NCBI GenBank assembly: GCA_014138725.1
Contig: JACJID010000010.1
Location: 1-64,000 of the forward strand
Direction of reading: 5' to 3'
DNA from: Kutzneria viridogrisea
GTDB lineage: Bacteria > Actinomycetota > Actinomycetes > Mycobacteriales > Pseudonocardiaceae
DNA: 64,000 nt
Positions 52,564-61,080 of this stretch are shown piece by piece. A program made the translations under genes and the position numbers. Below the pieces are notes generated by a model, which was not told the DNA's origin, did not search any database, and was given only the letters and a program-made list of their open reading frames with translations. Numbering within the stretch: the first letter of the stretch is position 1; every line of letters begins with the position of its first letter.

Positions 52564-53499
52564 TTAGCCGGTGGTGCGGAAGCGGGCGGCGTAGGCCGAG
52601 GGCGTGGTGGACAGGTGCCTGGCGAACGCCCTGCGCAGGGTCTCGTCGCTGCCCAACCCGCTGCGCCGTGCCGCCGAGGTGACCGGCTCACCGCCCTCCA
52701 GCAGCATCTTGGCCGCCTCCAACCGGACCGCCTCCACGTGGGCGGCCGGGGTGGTGCCGAGCTGCTCGCGGAACAACCGGGTCAGGTGGCGCTGGCTGAG
52801 CCCGGCGCGACGGGCCATGGCGCCCAGCCCGTGGTCGGCGGCGGGGTCGGCGGCCACGGCGTCCAGCAGCGGGCGCAGCACGGGGTGCCGGGTCGGCGCG
52901 GTGCGCGAGGCGGCGGCGAACTGGGACTGGCCGCCGGGGCGTTGCAGGAACACCACCAGGTCCCGGGCCACGGTGCGGGCCAGGTCGGGGCCGTGGTCCT
53001 GCTCGACCATGGCCAGGCACAGGTCGATGCCCGCGCTGACCCCGGCCGAGGTCAGCACCGGCCCGGCCCGCACGAAGATCTCGTCGGCGGCCACCTCCAC
53101 CGCGGGGTAGCGCCGCGCCAGCGCCTCGGCGTGCTCCCAGTGCGTGGTGGCGCGGCGCCCGTCCAGCAGTCCCGCCTCGGCCAGCACGAACGCTCCCGTG
53201 CACACCGAGGCCACCCGCCCGGCCCGTGCCGCCAGCCCGGCCACGAGCCCGATCTGGTCAGCGCGCCCCAGGAAGCCAGCCCAGTCCGCCGGTCCCGGCA
53301 CGACAAGCGTGTCGACCCGGTCCACCTGACTTGCCGCGAGGTCGGCGTGCACGCGCAGGCCCGTGGAACTGCGCACGCCGAGGCCGTCGCTGGTGCAGAC
53401 CCGCACGGTGTAGCGGCCCGCCGTGCCGAAGACCTCCAGCGGGGCGGCGAGGTCGAGCAGCCGCACCCCGTCGAAGGCGTAGACGATCACCTGGTGCAC
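52564..53499 (-). CDS. GlxA-family AraC-type regulator (DJ-1/PfpI domain plus AraC HTH)
   Basis: A 311-residue protein from GTG 53499 (VHQVIVYAFDGVRLLDLAAP). Residues about 1-175 are a DJ-1/PfpI-like domain (RVASVCTGAFVLAEAGLLDG with the nucleophile-elbow Cys, TTHWEHAEAL, TSAGVSAGIDLCLAMVEQ). Residues about 215-310 hold an AraC double helix-turn-helix (AMARRAGLSQRHLTRLFREQ, VTSAARRSGLGSDETLRRAF). Such regulators respond to small metabolites. It diverges from the HD-domain gene with about 90 bp between starts, so that gene is the likely target. Confidence 0.9.
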   Translation of the reverse strand: MHQVIVYAFDGVRLLDLAAPLEVFGTAGRYTVRVCTSDGLGVRSSTGLRVHADLAASQVDRVDTLVVPGPADWAGFLGRADQIGLVAGLAARAGRVASVCTGAFVLAEAGLLDGRRATTHWEHAEALARRYPAVEVAADEIFVRAGPVLTSAGVSAGIDLCLAMVEQDHGPDLARTVARDLVVFLQRPGGQSQFAAASRTAPTRHPVLRPLLDAVAADPAADHGLGAMARRAGLSQRHLTRLFREQLGTTPAAHVEAVRLEAAKMLLEGGEPVTSAARRSGLGSDETLRRAFARHLSTTPSAYAARFRTTG

Positions 53500-53590
53500 A
53501 GGGTCGAGGCTAACCGCCGTGTCCAGATCTGTGGGGTACCTGTCGCTGTGGACATGGCCGTGCGCACCGCACCGGAGCAGGCTCAGTGCC

Positions 53591-54229
53591 ATGACCACTG
53601 ACGTCGCCGGAGTGCCCGTTCCCGACAGCAAGCTCGCCGTGCAGGCCACCGAACTGGTACGCGACTGCACCGACGAACTGATCTTCCACCACTCCAACCG
53701 GGTCTACCTGTTCGGTGCGCTACAGGGCCGCAACCGGGACCTGGACTTCGACCCCGAACTGCTCTACGTCGGCGCGCTGTTCCACGACCTGGGGCTGTCC
53801 GAGCGGTTTCACGGCAGCGGTCGGCGGTTCGAGGTGGACAGCGCCGACGAGGCGCGGAGCTTCCTGCGCTCGCACGGGGTGGACGAGGACGCGGTGCGCC
53901 GGGTGTGGACGGCGATCGCCCTGCACACCACGCCGGGCGTGCCGGAGTACATGGAGCCGGAGGTCGCCCTGGTCACCGCCGGGGTGGAGTACGACGTGCT
54001 GGGCATCGGCTACGCCGACATCAGCGCCGCCCAGCGCGCGGAGATCACCGCGCGGCACCCGCGCCCGGACTTCAAGCGCCGGATCCTGGCCGCGTTCGCC
54101 GCGGGCGTCTCCCCCAAGCCGGAGACGACCTTCGGCAACGTCAAGGCCGATGTGCTGGCCCACTTCGTGCCCGGCTTCACCCGGGACGACTTCGTCAGCA
54201 CGATCCTGGAATCGCCCTGGCCCGAGTAG
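53591..54229 (+). CDS. HD-domain protein, cyanamide-hydratase-like
   Basis: A 212-residue metal-dependent HD-superfamily protein: FHHSNRVYLFGALQG (first His), LLYVGALFHDLGLSERF (the HD pair), AIALHTTPGVPEYMEPEVAL (further His). This order matches proteins related to cyanamide hydratase/Ddi2-type enzymes. ATG 53591 was chosen because the family core starts soon after. It is divergent from the GlxA-like regulator. Its end overlaps the convergent membrane protein gene by 35 bp. The substrate is unproven. Confidence 0.85.
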   Translation: MTTDVAGVPVPDSKLAVQATELVRDCTDELIFHHSNRVYLFGALQGRNRDLDFDPELLYVGALFHDLGLSERFHGSGRRFEVDSADEARSFLRSHGVDEDAVRRVWTAIALHTTPGVPEYMEPEVALVTAGVEYDVLGIGYADISAAQRAEITARHPRPDFKRRILAAFAAGVSPKPETTFGNVKADVLAHFVPGFTRDDFVSTILESPWPE

Positions 54230-55139
54230 GTTCCGGCGCCGGGTCAAGTCGCATACCCACCCGATGACCGGCTGGCACATCGCGTGCCGCGAGCGTGACC
54301 ACAACCCGCCCGTCGTCGTCAATCCCAGTGGCCAGTTCATGCTCCACACCACCGGGCTCCAGTCCGATCGCTTCGTAACACACCGCGAGTCCAGCGGGTA
54401 GGACCACCGAATAGCGGAGGTTCGGCAGCGGGTTGGCGAAACTGCGAGCGAACTCCTCAACGCTGCCCCCACGAGCCAGCGGCAGGCACTTGGCTGGCCA
54501 GAAAACGCTGATGTCGAAGCTGGCCTCGTCGCCGTGGCGGAGCGATCTCGGCAGGTGGATCGCACTCGCGACCGCGTTGTCGGAGATCCAGAAGTGGACC
54601 AGATCCGGTCGTGTGCCGCCCTGATCGCCCCGCATCGCCGTGCGTGCGGTGACCTGGAACCGTCGCTGGTGGCGCCGAGGCCAGTGCCACCCCGCGCCCG
54701 ACCAGAAAACGAATGACTCCACTTGATCACCCTCGACGATCCCGGTCAGACTGATCGTCTCGATGGTGTCGCCGTTCTGCTGGACCCTGATCACATGGCG
54801 CCAACTCGTGATGCGCCAGTCAGGGAGCGTGTGCCGGTCGAGCATCGAGTAGCACCGGCGCACTGTCTTGCGCATCAGTTCCAGTTCGCGCCCCATGCGC
54901 GACTGCCTGGCGAACAGGATCGCCATCAGCCCGAGTACCCCGAGCATCGCGCCGACCAGGATCCCGGCTCTGATGCCGCTGTCCCCGAACAACACGCTGA
55001 GGAGCCCACCGAAACCGAGCACGCCGAGCACACCCTGGACCAAGCCGGTGACACCCTCCCAGCGTGTGTAGTCCTCAAGCCACTCGATGAATGTGGCCAG
55101 CATCGTGATGCGCCGTGGCTGCTTGCTCCTGCTCCCCAT
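54195..55139 (-). CDS. Hypothetical membrane-anchored protein
   Basis: A 314-residue protein with two N-terminal transmembrane segments (LVQGVLGVLGFGGLLSVLFG and AGILVGAMLGVLGLMAILFA), then a short coiled part (RMGRELELMRKTVRRCY) and a cytoplasmic beta-rich domain (DTIETISLTGIVEGDQVESF, ASFDISVFWPAKCLPL, AVCYEAIGLEPGGVEHEL, VVVTLAARDVPAGHRV). No family is recognised. Composition is slightly less GC-rich than the neighbours. A later start at 55103 (MLATFIEW) is possible. Confidence 0.7.
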   Translation of the reverse strand: MGSRSKQPRRITMLATFIEWLEDYTRWEGVTGLVQGVLGVLGFGGLLSVLFGDSGIRAGILVGAMLGVLGLMAILFARQSRMGRELELMRKTVRRCYSMLDRHTLPDWRITSWRHVIRVQQNGDTIETISLTGIVEGDQVESFVFWSGAGWHWPRRHQRRFQVTARTAMRGDQGGTRPDLVHFWISDNAVASAIHLPRSLRHGDEASFDISVFWPAKCLPLARGGSVEEFARSFANPLPNLRYSVVLPAGLAVCYEAIGLEPGGVEHELATGIDDDGRVVVTLAARDVPAGHRVGMRLDPAPEPTRARAIPGSC

Positions 55140-55309
55140 CAGTTGCCCCTCTCCCGACGGTCCTCACTGAAGCAGCACAGCCACGGGCAGGGCAATTCAC
55201 CTGCTGCATGGATGGCGGATGAGAACCGTTGCGCCAAAAGGGGGTTCATCGACGAGCATGCACTCGAACGGCGGCGTGCCGTCCACTGTGGACGGCACAC
55301 CGCGGCTGC

Positions 55310-58300
55310 TCAGCGCCAGGCGCTGACGGGGTTGCCCTGCCAGCGGGTCCGGGCGGGCAGTTGCTCGTCACGCATCACCAGCGACACCGCGCCGACGGTG
55401 GTCGACTCACCGACCCGGGATCCGGGCAGCACGATGCTGTGCGGCCCCACGGTGGCGCCGCGGCCCAGTTCCACCTGGTCCAGGCGCATCAGCCGGTCGT
55501 GGAACAGGTGGGTCTGCACCACGCAGCCCCGGTTGACGCTGGCGCCCTCACCGATGCTGACCAGGTCGTACTCGGGCAGCCAGTGGGTCTCGCACCACAC
55601 GCCGCGGCCGATGCGCGCGCCGAGGGTGCGCAGCCAGCCGGTGAGCAGCGGGGTGCCCTCGGCGAGACGGCCCAGCCAGGGCACGCCGAGCTCCTCCACG
55701 AAGGTGTCGGCCAGTTCGTTGCGCCACACGAAGGAGCTCCACAGCGGGTGCTCGCCGCGCCGGAACCTGCCCAGCAGCAGCCACTTGACGCCGCTGGTCA
55801 GCAGGCAGGCGACCAGGCCCGCAGCCAGCAGCACCAGCCCGGACGCGGCCAGCGCCCACGCGCCCCCGGCCAGGACGTCGACCGACTGCAGGGCGATGGC
55901 CACCGACTCGGCGAGCATGGCGGCCAGCAGCAGCGGCAGCACCCGCAGCGACTCCACGGCGGCCCGGGCCAGCACCAGGCCGCGTGGCGGTTCGAAGGTG
56001 CGGGTGGGGTCGGTGGTCTCTGCGGTGCGGGGCAGGCGGATCGCCGGGCGTCCCAGCCAGGAGGAGGACGTGTTCGCGGCCTCGGGGGCCGTGGACAGCA
56101 CGCCGATCAGCGCCTGGTCACCGACCTGACGGTCGGCGCCGACGATGCCGGAGTTGCCGACGAACGCGCGCCGCCCCACGCGGGCGGTGCCCAGCCGCAG
56201 CCAGCCGCCGCGCAGTTCGGCGGGGGCCAGCAGGCAGTCGTCGGCGAGGAACGCCCCGTCGGCCACGTGCAGCAGGCTGGGCGCGGTGTGCACGGTGGAC
56301 GCCTCGACCCGGCGGCCGATCTTGGCGCCGAGCAGCCGCAGCCAGTGCGGGGTGAGCAGCCCGGCGTAGAGCGGGAACAGGGTCTGCCGCGCGGTGTCGG
56401 TGAGCTTGGTGGTCAGCCAGGCGCCCCAGGCGGTCCAACCGTCGCTGGGGTGCGTTCCGGGGCGGACGAGCCTGCCGAGCAGGCGGACCGCCAGCGCCAG
56501 CAGCGCGGCGTAGCAGAGCACGGTGAGCAGGGTCGCGGGCACGACCGACTCCAGCAGGTTGACCACGACCTGGCCCAGCGTGCTGTCCTGGTTGACCATC
56601 ACCCAGGTCAGCAGCAGGCCGGGCAGCACGGCCAGCATCGGCAGCAGGCCCAGCAGTTGCAGCGAGGTGGTGTAGAGCCAGCGCAGACCCGTGGACCGGT
56701 CGGCCCGCGCCTGCGGCCAGGTCCCAGCCGGTTCGTCCTGCGCGGTGCCGGTGACGCAGGTGCCCGGCGCGACCTCGGCGCCCTGTGCCACAACGGATCC
56801 GGGCATCAGCGTGCTGCGTGTGCCGACCCGGGCGCCCGCGCCGACGCGCACGGTGCCCACGTGCAGCACGTCCCCGTCCAGCCACCAGCCAGCCAGGTCC
56901 ACTTCGGACTCCACAGAGCAGCCGTCACCGAAGCTGCCCAGCCCGGTGACCGGCGGCAGCGCGTGCAGTTCCACGTTCTCGCCGACCTGGCAGCCCAGTG
57001 CCCTGGCGTAGCGCAGGCACCAGTGCGTGCCGGTGATCTCGGCGAGCCCGCCCAGCAGCACGAGCCGTTCCGCGGTCCACAGCCGCAGGTGCGTGGCCCC
57101 GCCTCGGCGGTGCTCGCCGGGGGCGATGCCCTTGGTGAGCAGCCGGATCGCGAGGACCGTGGTGGCGAGCCGACCGGGCAGGGTGATCAGCAGTGCCCAG
57201 CCCGCGAGGACCAGCGGCCACGGCGCGGTGGGCGCCCACTGGTCCGCGCCGAACAGCCAGGTGACCACGTTGTCGAACAGTGCCAACAGGGTCAGCCAGC
57301 GGGCGCCGCGCACGGTCAGCAGTGCCACCAGGATCAGGGTCTGCGACACGCCGACGTGCCGGGGCACCGGGCGCACGGCGCGCGCGCTGGCGGTGGTCGC
57401 ACCGAGCTCGTCCAGGCGGGCGGTCAGCTCGCCCAGTGTCGGGCACTGGTAGAGGTCGGCCACCGACAGAGCTGGGAACCGTTGGCGGACAAGGGAGACG
57501 AGGTGGGCGGCGGCCAGGCTCGCGCCACCCGCGGCGAAGAAGTCGGTGTCGGCGGTGACCGGCACACCGAGGACCTTGGTCCACTGCTGGGCCAGCCAGG
57601 ACTGCTCCCCCGCGCCGGTGTCGGGCAGCGGCCACGGCAGGGCCGAACGGTCCACCTTGCCCGAGGCCCTGGTGGGCAGGTCGTCCAGCACCGCGATCAG
57701 CGGCACCACCGCGGCGGGCAGCCTGCGGGTGATCAGCGTGCGGTCCAGTTCGGTGACCCCGTCGGCGAGGATCACGTAGCCGACCAGGACCTGTTGTCCC
57801 GCTTCGGTTGTCTGCACGGCGGTGACCGCGGCGGCGACCCCGGGCAGTGCCAGCAGCGCCGCGTCCACCTCGCCCAGTTCGATGCGGCGGCCCCCGATCT
57901 TGACCTGGCCGTCCTCGCGGCCAAGGAACACCAGCCCCTCGGGGTCGGCGCGGACCAGGTCCCCGCTGCGGTAGGCGCGGTCCCAGCCCAGTGCGGGCAG
58001 TGGTGCGTACTTCTGCGCGTCCTTGACCGGGTCGAGGTAGCGGGCCAGCCCCACCCCGCCGATGACCAGTTCCCCGGTCTCGCCCCAGCCGACGGGTTCG
58101 CCGCGCTGGTCGACCACGGCCAGGTCCCAGCCGTCCAGCGGCAGGCCGATGCGCACCGGCTGCCCGGCGTGCAGGCGGGTCGCGCAGGCCACGACGGTGG
58201 CCTCGGTGGGGCCGTAGGTGTTCCACACCTGCCTGTCCGGCCCGTCCAGGCGCGCGGCCAGTTCCGGCGGGCAGGACTCGCCGCCGAGGATGAGCAGCCG

Positions 58301-59122
58301 GATCCCGGACAGCGCTTGCACGGGCCACATCGCGGCCAGCGTGGGCACGGTGGACACCACGGAGATCCGTCTGCTGGTCAGCCAGTCCCCGAGGTCGGCG
58401 CCGCTGCGCACGACCGAGCGGGGTGCGGGCACCAGGCAGGCTCCGTGCCGCCAGGCCAGCCACATCTCCTCGCAGGAGGCGTCGAAGGCCACGGACAGAC
58501 CGGCCAGCACCCGGTCACCCGGGCCGATCGGGTTGCGCGGCAGGAAAAGCCGGGCCTCGGCGTCGACGAAGGCCGCGGCGCTGCGGTGGCTGACCGCCAC
58601 GCCTTTCGGGGTGCCGGTGGAGCCCGAGGTGAAGATGATCCAGGCCTCGTCGGCGGGCCGCGGCCGGTCCGCCGACCCGGTCGGGGCGCCCAGCCGGGTC
58701 AGCTGCCCGCCGGTACCGGCCACCGCGCACACCCCGGCCTGCGCCCAGACCAGTTCGGCGCGGTCCTCGGGGTCCTCGGCGTCCACCGGCACGTAGGCCG
58801 CGCCCGCGGCCAGCACGCCGAGGATCGTCACGTACAGCTCGGCGGTGCCGGAGGCGATGCGGATCCCCACCCGGTCACCGCGCCCGATGCCCGCCTGGCG
58901 CAGCCGCCGCGCGGTGTGCTCGGTCCCGGCCACCAGTTCCCGGTAGGTCAGCACGCTGGTGCCGTCGTCCAGCGCCTCGGCGTCGGGGCAGGCCGCCGCG
59001 GTGGCGTCCAGCAGGTCGATCAGGGTCCTGGGTGCGGCCGCCTCGCGGCCCTGGTAGATCGCGCGGGTGCCGATGTCGATCGAGTCGACCGAACGGTCCG
59101 CCCCCCAGAGCGTCTCGCTCAT
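55310..59122 (-). CDS. Pls/PosA-family single-module peptide synthetase (A-T plus membrane domains)
   Basis: About 1270 residues. An adenylation domain (residues about 20-495) shows IIFTSGSTGTPKGVAVSHRS (A3), AFDASCEEMWLAW (A4), NTYGPTEATV (A5), YRSGDLVR (A7) and GRRIELGEVDAALL (A8). A carrier domain follows (DTDFFAAGGASLAAAHLVSL, with the Ser for phosphopantetheine). The rest alternates transmembrane helices with three hexapeptide-like/C-type segments (VGAGARVGTRSTLMPGSVVA; VGRRAFVGNSGIVGADRQVG; LGRGATVGPHSIVLPGSRVG). This is the architecture of epsilon-poly-lysine synthetase, which polymerises a basic amino acid at the membrane. The product here is unknown. D-A-E at the first specificity positions is compatible with a basic substrate. 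I favour ATG 59122 because GGAGGA precedes it. 59152 is an alternative. Confidence 0.9.
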   Translation of the reverse strand: MSETLWGADRSVDSIDIGTRAIYQGREAAAPRTLIDLLDATAAACPDAEALDDGTSVLTYRELVAGTEHTARRLRQAGIGRGDRVGIRIASGTAELYVTILGVLAAGAAYVPVDAEDPEDRAELVWAQAGVCAVAGTGGQLTRLGAPTGSADRPRPADEAWIIFTSGSTGTPKGVAVSHRSAAAFVDAEARLFLPRNPIGPGDRVLAGLSVAFDASCEEMWLAWRHGACLVPAPRSVVRSGADLGDWLTSRRISVVSTVPTLAAMWPVQALSGIRLLILGGESCPPELAARLDGPDRQVWNTYGPTEATVVACATRLHAGQPVRIGLPLDGWDLAVVDQRGEPVGWGETGELVIGGVGLARYLDPVKDAQKYAPLPALGWDRAYRSGDLVRADPEGLVFLGREDGQVKIGGRRIELGEVDAALLALPGVAAAVTAVQTTEAGQQVLVGYVILADGVTELDRTLITRRLPAAVVPLIAVLDDLPTRASGKVDRSALPWPLPDTGAGEQSWLAQQWTKVLGVPVTADTDFFAAGGASLAAAHLVSLVRQRFPALSVADLYQCPTLGELTARLDELGATTASARAVRPVPRHVGVSQTLILVALLTVRGARWLTLLALFDNVVTWLFGADQWAPTAPWPLVLAGWALLITLPGRLATTVLAIRLLTKGIAPGEHRRGGATHLRLWTAERLVLLGGLAEITGTHWCLRYARALGCQVGENVELHALPPVTGLGSFGDGCSVESEVDLAGWWLDGDVLHVGTVRVGAGARVGTRSTLMPGSVVAQGAEVAPGTCVTGTAQDEPAGTWPQARADRSTGLRWLYTTSLQLLGLLPMLAVLPGLLLTWVMVNQDSTLGQVVVNLLESVVPATLLTVLCYAALLALAVRLLGRLVRPGTHPSDGWTAWGAWLTTKLTDTARQTLFPLYAGLLTPHWLRLLGAKIGRRVEASTVHTAPSLLHVADGAFLADDCLLAPAELRGGWLRLGTARVGRRAFVGNSGIVGADRQVGDQALIGVLSTAPEAANTSSSWLGRPAIRLPRTAETTDPTRTFEPPRGLVLARAAVESLRVLPLLLAAMLAESVAIALQSVDVLAGGAWALAASGLVLLAAGLVACLLTSGVKWLLLGRFRRGEHPLWSSFVWRNELADTFVEELGVPWLGRLAEGTPLLTGWLRTLGARIGRGVWCETHWLPEYDLVSIGEGASVNRGCVVQTHLFHDRLMRLDQVELGRGATVGPHSIVLPGSRVGESTTVGAVSLVMRDEQLPARTRWQGNPVSAWR

Positions 59123-59511
59123 CATTTCCTCCACGGACTGCGGGTTACGCATTCAATCTGTACTACGAATTCGGCTTCAGTAGATCTTCAGGAATTAACA
59201 GCCTGAACGTGATGTGTCAGCCAACTGAAAGTTCGCTGGGAATTCCCCGGACAACACAGGCGAATTGCCCGCCGCTCACAGCCGACACACAGACTCGTTC
59301 GGCCGACGGCGTGATTTGCTGTGACATGACCGACAATCCCGCAGGTCCGCGATGCTTCTCATACGTTCACGTGAGGTTCACGCGCAGGGGCTGGTCGTGC
59401 ACTGCTCATCCGATTCGGGTGATCTCACGTGTTCGCCCGAAGCGCCCGCACACCCCCGCGCGGTTGTATTGCCGCAGTCGCAGAACAACTGAGCCGGAAC
59501 GAGGCAGGACG
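59123..59511. other. Divergent promoter region of the Pls-like synthetase and hydrolase genes
   Basis: About 390 bp without a supportable gene, locally AT-richer (59150-59240), consistent with promoters for the two divergent transcripts. No specific operator was recognised. Confidence 0.4.
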
Positions 59512-60219
59512 ATGAGTGAGAAGCAGACCACGGTGGTCCTGGTGCACGGCGCGTTCGCCGACGCGTCGAGCTGGTCGGTAGTGGTCAGCGGGCTGCGTGA
59601 GCGCGGGGTGCCCGTGCTGGCGGTGGCCAACGAGCTGCGGGGCGGCGCCTCCGACGGCGCACGGGTGGCGGCGCTGGTCCGCGAGATCGACGGCCCCGTG
59701 CTGCTGGTGGGCCACTCCTACGGTGGGGTGGTCATCACCGAGGCGGCCTCCCGCGCCGAGAACGTGGTCGGCCTGGTGTACGTGACCGCCTTCGCGCTGG
59801 CGGAGGGCGAGGCGGTGCAGGAGCTGCTCAGCCACTACCCCGACAGCAGCCTCGGCGCCGCGCTGGTGCCGCACGAGCTGCCCGGGCAGGACGTGGTGCT
59901 GTCCCTGCGCGAGGACGCGTTCGGTGCGGTGTTCGCCGCCGACCTGCCCGCCGAGCGGAACTCGGTGCTCGCGGTCAGCCAGCGGCCGATCGCGGCGGCG
60001 GCCTTCGGTGAGAAGGCCGGTCCCGCGGCGTGGCGGACCCTGCCCAGCCACTACCTGGTTGCCACCGCCGACCAGGCGATCCACCCGCAGGCGCAGCGCG
60101 GCATGGCCGAGCGGATCGGTGCCACCGTGCGCGAGGTCGACGCCTCGCACGCGGTCGCGGTGTCGCGTCCCGACGCCGTGCTGGACCTGATCGACACCGC
60201 GCTGAAGGTGACCCGATGA
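59512..60219 (+). CDS. Alpha/beta hydrolase, cytoplasmic paralogue
   Basis: A 235-residue alpha/beta hydrolase: TVVLVHGAFADASSW (oxyanion region), VLLVGHSYGGVVI (nucleophile Ser elbow), YLVATADQAIHPQAQ (acid region) and EVDASHAVAVSRPD (catalytic His). Closest in pattern to small esterase-like hydrolases common in actinobacteria. The ATG at 59512 follows GAGGCAGG. The stop overlaps the next gene's ATG by 4 bp. The downstream gene is a secreted paralogue, so the pair probably acts on related esters or lactones inside and outside the cell. Confidence 0.9.
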   Translation: MSEKQTTVVLVHGAFADASSWSVVVSGLRERGVPVLAVANELRGGASDGARVAALVREIDGPVLLVGHSYGGVVITEAASRAENVVGLVYVTAFALAEGEAVQELLSHYPDSSLGAALVPHELPGQDVVLSLREDAFGAVFAADLPAERNSVLAVSQRPIAAAAFGEKAGPAAWRTLPSHYLVATADQAIHPQAQRGMAERIGATVREVDASHAVAVSRPDAVLDLIDTALKVTR

Positions 60220-61004
60220 GGATCACCGGACTGGCCACGGCCCTCGCGCTGACCGGCGCGCTGGCCCTGGCCGCGGGCACGCCCGCCACCGCCTCGGCGC
60301 CGGTCGAGCGGCACGCCAAGCCGACGATCGTGCTGGTGCACGGGGCGTTCGAGGACGCCGCGGCCTGGAGCGGGGTGACCGCTCGCCTGCAACGCGAGGG
60401 CTACCAGGTGTTCGCACCGGCCAACCCGTTGCGGGGCCTGGCATCGGACGCGGAGTACCTGCGTGCCGCACTGGCCGGGGTGAGCGGCCCGCTGGTGCTG
60501 GTCGGCCACTCCTACGGCGGCATGGTGATCAGCGAGGCCGCCGCGGCACTGCCCTCGGTCACGGCGCTGGTCTACGTCGCGGCGTTCATCCCGCGGGCCG
60601 GGGAGAGCGCGCTGGCGCTGAACTCCCGCTACCCCGGCTCGCTGCTGGGGCCGGACACCACGCGGACCGTGGACTACCCGGGCGGCACCGACCTGTACGT
60701 CAGGGCCGACAGCTTCCGGACCCTGTTCGCCGCCGACCGCGGCGCCGCGGAGGCAGCCGTGGCCGCCGCGGGGCAGCGCCCGATCGCCCCGGCCGCGCTG
60801 AACGAGCCCGCCGCGCACGGCGCTCCCCCGGCACCAGCCAAGTACGCGCTGGTCGCCGCGGCGGACCGGGCCATCCCGCCCGCCGCCGAGCGGTTCATGG
60901 CCCAGCGGGCCGGTGCCCGCACCACCGAGGTGCCGGCCGCCCACGACCTGCCCGCCTCCCAGCCCGGCGTGGTCGCCGCCACGATCGAGCGCGCCGCCCG
61001 CTGA
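60216..61004 (+). CDS. Alpha/beta hydrolase, secreted paralogue
   Basis: A 262-residue precursor with signal peptide (MRITGLATALALTGALALAA then GTPATASA) followed by the same hydrolase fold as the upstream gene: TIVLVHGAFEDAAAWSG, LVLVGHSYGGMVISEAAAAL, KYALVAAADRAIPPAAERFM and TEVPAAHDLPASQPG. It is translationally coupled (ATGA) to the cytoplasmic copy. A strong bidirectional hairpin follows 8 bp after the stop. Tandem duplication with gain or loss of a signal peptide is the simplest origin. Confidence 0.9.
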   Translation: MRITGLATALALTGALALAAGTPATASAPVERHAKPTIVLVHGAFEDAAAWSGVTARLQREGYQVFAPANPLRGLASDAEYLRAALAGVSGPLVLVGHSYGGMVISEAAAALPSVTALVYVAAFIPRAGESALALNSRYPGSLLGPDTTRTVDYPGGTDLYVRADSFRTLFAADRGAAEAAVAAAGQRPIAPAALNEPAAHGAPPAPAKYALVAAADRAIPPAAERFMAQRAGARTTEVPAAHDLPASQPGVVAATIERAAR

Positions 61005-61012
61005 GGGGTGGC

Positions 61013-61059
61013 GTGAAGGTGGCTTTCACTGCGCTGGGTGCGGTGAAAGCCACCTTCAC
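61013..61059. terminator. Bidirectional terminator hairpin
   Basis: Perfect 17-bp arms (GTGAAGGTGGCTTTCAC and complement) with a 13-base loop between the convergent hydrolase and LuxR genes. The arm itself is nearly palindromic (GTGAA...TTCAC), so each arm can also fold alone. Confidence 0.8.
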
Positions 61060-61080
61060 GGCGTTAGTCCGGACGTTGCG

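Noticed and set aside
51877-53601. A 574-residue plus-strand frame over the 21-bp repeats and the GlxA gene
   Set aside because: It is an artefact of the 21-bp period and GC-rich antisense. The C-terminal two thirds are antisense to a clear AraC-type gene, and the repeat contains 14-bp units that would break a selected frame.
55229-59206. A 1325-residue plus-strand frame opposite the Pls/PosA gene
   Set aside because: Low-complexity Gln/Gly/Arg composition, no domains, and it is the exact antisense of a gene with full adenylation motifs.
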